A DNA stretch of 7,453 nucleotides, taken from assembly GCA_002414145.1 (NCBI GenBank), contig DHYP01000020.1, positions 83,758-91,210 of the forward strand, read 5' to 3'. Positions within the stretch are counted from its first letter, which is position 1. The number at the start of each line of letters is the position of its first letter. A program made the translations under genes and the position numbers. The stretch is from Methylophilaceae bacterium UBA5127. GTDB lineage: Bacteria > Pseudomonadota > Gammaproteobacteria > Burkholderiales > Methylophilaceae. Below, piece by piece: positions 4,484-7,453 of this stretch. Under the pieces are notes generated by a model. That model saw nothing but the letters and a program-made list of their open reading frames with translations. It was not told where the DNA came from and did no database searches.

Positions 4484-5500
4484 GCAACTTACAATATTGT
4501 TGGCTTAGAAGTAGGCTATCGCTTGATTCCGTTAGTTGATCAAGCACAAGGTGGTGATTTGCTCAAACGCATAAAAGGCATACGCAAAAAATTTGCCCAA
4601 GAAGTTGGGTTTTTGGCGCCCACAGTGCACATTCGGGACAATCTTGAGCTCAGGCCAAACCATTATCGCATTACCCTTAAAGGGGTTGAAGTTGCTACTG
4701 GCGAGTCCAACTTTGGTCAATTTCTTGCCATCGACCCTGGCACTGTCACGGGTGCACTTGAGGGTATTAAAACAACCGACCCTGCATTTGGTTTACCTGC
4801 TGTCTGGGTAGACTCCAATACCCGTGATCACGCACAAAACTTAGGCTATACCGTTGTCGATGCAGGCACTGTCATTGCAACACACCTAAATCACATGATC
4901 TCTATGCATGCCGCAGAATTATTAGGTCGCGAAGAAGTACAAAAACTGCTTGATCATATCAGCAAAGAATCACCCAAAATGATTGAGGATCTCGTCCCTA
5001 AACATATGTCCTTGTCTTTATTGCAAAAAGTGCTGCAAAACTTGCTGACTGAAGGGGTGCATATTCGCGACATGCGTACAATCTTAGAAACACTGTCAGA
5101 GTATGCGCCACAAACGCAAGATGCTAACGAACTCACCGCATTTGTGCGCATTCGCCTTGGCCGCGCGATCGTGCAAGACTTATTCCCAATAGGAAATGAA
5201 GTCACCGCCATGACTTTAGATAGTCAACTTGAACGCTTGTTGCTTCAAGCAGTACAAAATAACAACAGCACTGCCATCGAACCAGGCATTGCCGAAACCT
5301 TGTCTAGAGAAGCTGAATTGGCTGCAAAACAACAGGAACAAATGGGATTAACCCCTGTACTACTTGTACCTGCGCCATTACGCGTTGCATTATCCAAATT
5401 TTTACGCCGTTCCGTTCCACATCTTCGCGTGTTATCACACGAAGAATTACCTGATTCAAAAACCATACGTGTCACTAGTCTCATTGGAGGTCAAGCATGA
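4469..5500 (+). CDS. flhA: FlhA, C-terminal cytoplasmic half only (5'-truncated by the insertion)
   Basis: FlhA is the export-gate protein of the flagellar type III secretion system: an N-terminal membrane half with eight helices, then a cytoplasmic half that docks chaperone-substrate complexes. Here only the second half remains. GLEVGYRLIPLVD (residues 12-24), RIKGIRKKFAQEVGFL, VHIRDNLELRPNHYRI, DPAFGLPAVWV, TVIATHLNHM, LLQKVLQNLLTEGVHIRDMRTILE and the C-terminal RVTSLIGG are all standard. Full-length FlhA is about 690 residues, so about 350 are missing. The open frame starts at a GTG inside the second 22-bp repeat, so MPNRA is encoded by the element; host sequence probably begins near Thr7. 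Without the membrane half it cannot form the gate. The stop overlaps flhF (ATGA). Confidence 0.9.
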   Translation: MPNRAATYNIVGLEVGYRLIPLVDQAQGGDLLKRIKGIRKKFAQEVGFLAPTVHIRDNLELRPNHYRITLKGVEVATGESNFGQFLAIDPGTVTGALEGIKTTDPAFGLPAVWVDSNTRDHAQNLGYTVVDAGTVIATHLNHMISMHAAELLGREEVQKLLDHISKESPKMIEDLVPKHMSLSLLQKVLQNLLTEGVHIRDMRTILETLSEYAPQTQDANELTAFVRIRLGRAIVQDLFPIGNEVTAMTLDSQLERLLLQAVQNNNSTAIEPGIAETLSREAELAAKQQEQMGLTPVLLVPAPLRVALSKFLRRSVPHLRVLSHEELPDSKTIRVTSLIGGQA

Positions 5501-6900
5501 ACATTAAACGATTTTTCGGAAAAAACTCACGCGAAGCGTTAACCATGGCAAAAAAAGCACTGGGAGAAGATGCAGTGATCGTCTCCAACCGCTCCGTAAG
5601 TGGCGGCATTGAAATCATGGCCATTAGCGAATCTGAGATGCATGCCATGGCAACGAATGAGAGCGTGCAACACGCTGCGTCACATCAAATGCATACGTCA
5701 AATAATCTACTTGAAGATGCAAATACATTAGATCTGGATGGTGATGACTATCAGGATGCACCCACCCTACTGTCTATTTTGAACCAAAATAAAGCTGGGG
5801 CAAAAACACCCAAAGCAATACAAAAATCCATCGTTGAACCAGCAGAAATCGCAACAGCTGCGCCACAACGCAATGATTTTATGTTTAAGACGGAGCAGTC
5901 TAATCATACGTCTAACCAAGAACTGACTGAAAAAATCAATTTCATGCTAAATGAAATGCGCAATATGCGTAGCAGAATGGAGTCGCAACTCACAGCCATG
6001 ACTTGGAGCAACCATTTACAAAACAATCCAGTAAAATCCAAAATTTTAAGCACTTTATTGGCAGCGAACTTTAGTGCTTCCTTATCCAGGCAATTGGCAG
6101 AGAAAATGCCAAACGATCTAGAACTTGGCAAAGCCACCACTTGGGTCAAGAATGTTTTGGCTAACAACATGCATACCATCCAAGATGAGAGCGAGTTGCT
6201 TAATCAAGGAGGTGTATTTGCCTTGGTTGGGCCAACAGGCGTAGGCAAAACCACAACCACTGCAAAACTAGCAGCACGTTATGTGATGAAGCATGGCACC
6301 CAAAAACTGGGGCTTATCACTACGGATGGCTACAGAATTGGCGGGCATGAACAACTTAGAATCTACGGTAAAATTTTAGGCGTTATGGTACATGCTGTGA
6401 AAGATGAGGCTGATCTAAAAATTGCGCTGAACGAGTTGAGAAATAAACACACGATTCTGATTGACACCGTAGGCGTAAGTCAACGCGATCGCATGGTCAC
6501 AGAACAAGTGGCCATGCTCACTAACACTAATATCAACATTAAAAAACTGCTTTGCCTAAATGCTACTAGCACAGGCGAAACCCTGTCTGATGTCATCCGC
6601 GCCTATAAAGGACGTGCTTTGGATGGTTGCATCATTACCAAGCTGGATGAAGCAGCTTCTATTGGTAATGTGCTTGATGTCATTATTCGTGAAAAAATCA
6701 AGCTTTATTACACCACACATGGTCAGCGCGTGCCTGAAGACATGCAATTAGCAAACAAAAAGGATTTGATTTCCAGAGCACTTACCTTGAATCCTAGCAG
6801 TTGGCCATTCCAATTTTTAGATGAAGAGTTACCCTTTGTGGTTTCTACCTTACAAACCCAAGCCGAGACAGGCAGATTAATGGGGGTTGGCCATGTCTAA
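5497..6900 (+). CDS. flhF: FlhF, SRP-type GTPase directing flagellar placement
   Basis: FlhF is a GTPase related to Ffh and FtsY that, with FlhG, sets flagellar number and position at the cell pole. The 467-residue protein is full length for the family. It has an N-terminal MNIKRFFGKNSREALTMAKK segment, a variable linker (about 50-140), a helical N domain (about 140-235) and the G domain (about 238-430). G motifs seen: G1 GPTGVGKTTT (245-254), DGYRIGGHEQL (277-287), G3 DTVGVSQRD (323-331), G4 TKLD (381-384) and GQRVPED (409-415). DTVG in place of the SRP DTAG is usual for FlhF. The start has a GGAGG site (5486-5490) six bases upstream and overlaps the flhA stop by 4 nt. No promoter of its own is evident, so the insertion in flhA may also be polar on it. 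Confidence 0.95.
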   Translation: MNIKRFFGKNSREALTMAKKALGEDAVIVSNRSVSGGIEIMAISESEMHAMATNESVQHAASHQMHTSNNLLEDANTLDLDGDDYQDAPTLLSILNQNKAGAKTPKAIQKSIVEPAEIATAAPQRNDFMFKTEQSNHTSNQELTEKINFMLNEMRNMRSRMESQLTAMTWSNHLQNNPVKSKILSTLLAANFSASLSRQLAEKMPNDLELGKATTWVKNVLANNMHTIQDESELLNQGGVFALVGPTGVGKTTTTAKLAARYVMKHGTQKLGLITTDGYRIGGHEQLRIYGKILGVMVHAVKDEADLKIALNELRNKHTILIDTVGVSQRDRMVTEQVAMLTNTNINIKKLLCLNATSTGETLSDVIRAYKGRALDGCIITKLDEAASIGNVLDVIIREKIKLYYTTHGQRVPEDMQLANKKDLISRALTLNPSSWPFQFLDEELPFVVSTLQTQAETGRLMGVGHV

Positions 6901-7453
6901 AATAATACAAGATCAAGCAGCTGGCTTACGTAGGATTATGGCAGCACCCGCACCACGGGTCATTTCTATTATCTCTGCGGCCTCTACGCACGACAAATCA
7001 CGTTTAATGACCAATTTGGCGGCCTCTATCAGCGATCAAGGTAGCAAGATATTAGTAGTACATGCCTCTAAAGAGTCATCTGAATCCTTTTATGGTATCA
7101 ATACCCTGCCCACCTTGGTCGATACTGTAAATAAAAAGAATCCCTTAGCTAAAGCCATTTATCTTTCACAGTACGGCTTTTCAATTGCAAAGCTGATGCA
7201 AAGAAGCCATTTGGACTATATCTTGGATAAACCATCACATGACCAACTGAACGCACTGTTACATAAAATTGCCAATCAATATGAAATGTTATTGGTAGAT
7301 GCTTCTTTAAACAAACAGCATATGCTGCAGTTAGATCAACTCAATCAAGGTGAAATTATTATTCAGCTCACCCGTCAGGCTGAGTCTATCAAGGATGCCT
7401 ATTCACTCATCAAAAAAATGTATGGACAGCTGGGCAGACGTAGCTTTGGCATT
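6893..7453 (+). CDS. flhG: FlhG/FleN-like MinD-family protein (3' end outside window), degenerate P-loop
   Basis: The ATG at 6893 overlaps the end of flhF by eight bases (ATGTCTAA) with a G-rich ribosome-binding site (GGGGG, 6882-6886). The frame stays open for 187 codons to the window edge. Residues 1-25 (DQAAGLRRIMAAPAPRVISI) match the N-terminus of FlhG/FleN, the ATPase that antagonises FlhF. The P-loop region reads ISAASTHDKSRLMTNLAASI where MinD-type proteins have SGKGGVGKT: the deviant Lys and the glycines are gone and only the final K-S remains. Later segments KILVVHASKE, a family-typical TLVDTV region and YEMLLVDASLN keep the MinD fold pattern. Gene order after flhF supports the assignment. 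ATP hydrolysis is doubtful from these changes. The symbol is assigned mainly on synteny. Confidence 0.75.
   Translation, partial: MSKIIQDQAAGLRRIMAAPAPRVISIISAASTHDKSRLMTNLAASISDQGSKILVVHASKESSESFYGINTLPTLVDTVNKKNPLAKAIYLSQYGFSIAKLMQRSHLDYILDKPSHDQLNALLHKIANQYEMLLVDASLNKQHMLQLDQLNQGEIIIQLTRQAESIKDAYSLIKKMYGQLGRRSFGI

Larger units (their letters stand above)
1..4486 (+). mobile_element. Right arm of a prophage, possibly Mu-like, inserted in flhA
   Basis: Tail-fibre gene, tail-fibre-associated gene, small phage genes and accessory genes run up to a point where a coding sequence for the second half of FlhA begins abruptly. The proposed boundary is 4486, where two perfect 22-bp tandem repeats are followed by GCA, so the element would end in CA-3' (5'-TG on the other strand). 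In phage Mu, tail-fibre genes lie close to the right end, and the transposase MuA binds contiguous 22-bp sites there. No transposase, integrase or left end lies in the window, so the Mu-like class is inferred. A tyrosine-recombinase prophage or a TnsB-type element are alternatives. That this is phage DNA is well supported; the exact end is less sure. Confidence 0.65.

Overview
The window joins two unrelated blocks. Bases 1 to about 4486 look like the right-hand arm of a prophage. Bases from about 4487 to the end are a chromosomal flagellar operon (flhA-flhF-flhG), which the prophage has cut into. The host is probably a Gram-negative flagellated proteobacterium. The order FlhA-FlhF-FlhG, the FlhF sequence and the moderate GC content fit a betaproteobacterium, with Methylophilaceae as one possibility, but taxonomy cannot be fixed from sequence reading alone.

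Phage block, plus strand (1-3525). The window opens inside a tail-fibre gene (stop at 781). It is followed, with 1-nt and 4-nt overlaps, by a tail-fibre-associated protein (781-1131) and a 75-residue phage protein of unknown function (1128-1355). Next come a 43-residue one-helix membrane peptide (1375-1506), a compact UUCG hairpin, and a large secreted DUF1996 protein with a Pro/Val linker (1539-3071) that looks like cargo. A Cys-rich DUF6527-like protein (3133-3438) follows; its strong ribosome-binding site and N-terminus lie in another frame from 3080. A 28-residue membrane peptide (3439-3525) and a bidirectional terminator (3538-3574) end this series.

Phage block, minus strand (3615-4416). 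Three short genes read leftward from a promoter with consensus -35 and -10 hexamers at 4389-4416: a 66-residue protein (4120-4320), a 116-residue protein (3767-4117), and a 52-residue basic protein (3615-3774) that is out of frame by one base at a run of seven A. The layout is that of a moron or lysogenic-conversion operon at the prophage edge.

Junction (4403-4486). Two perfect 22-bp tandem repeats (4440-4461, 4462-4483) are followed at once by GCA, so the element end reads 5'-TG inward on the minus strand. A diverged third copy lies further in. Contiguous 22-bp end repeats plus a TG/CA terminus resemble the right end of a Mu-like transposable phage (MuA R1-R2), or more generally a MuA/TnsB-type element. 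Tail-fibre and accessory genes lie next to the right end in Mu, which agrees.

Flagellar block (4487-7453). Only the cytoplasmic half of FlhA remains, and its export-channel half is missing from this side of the junction. FlhF is intact with all GTPase motifs. The FlhG/FleN-like gene runs off the window and has a degenerate P-loop. If this arrangement is real in the cell, the insertion should abolish FlhA function and hence flagellar export in this lineage.
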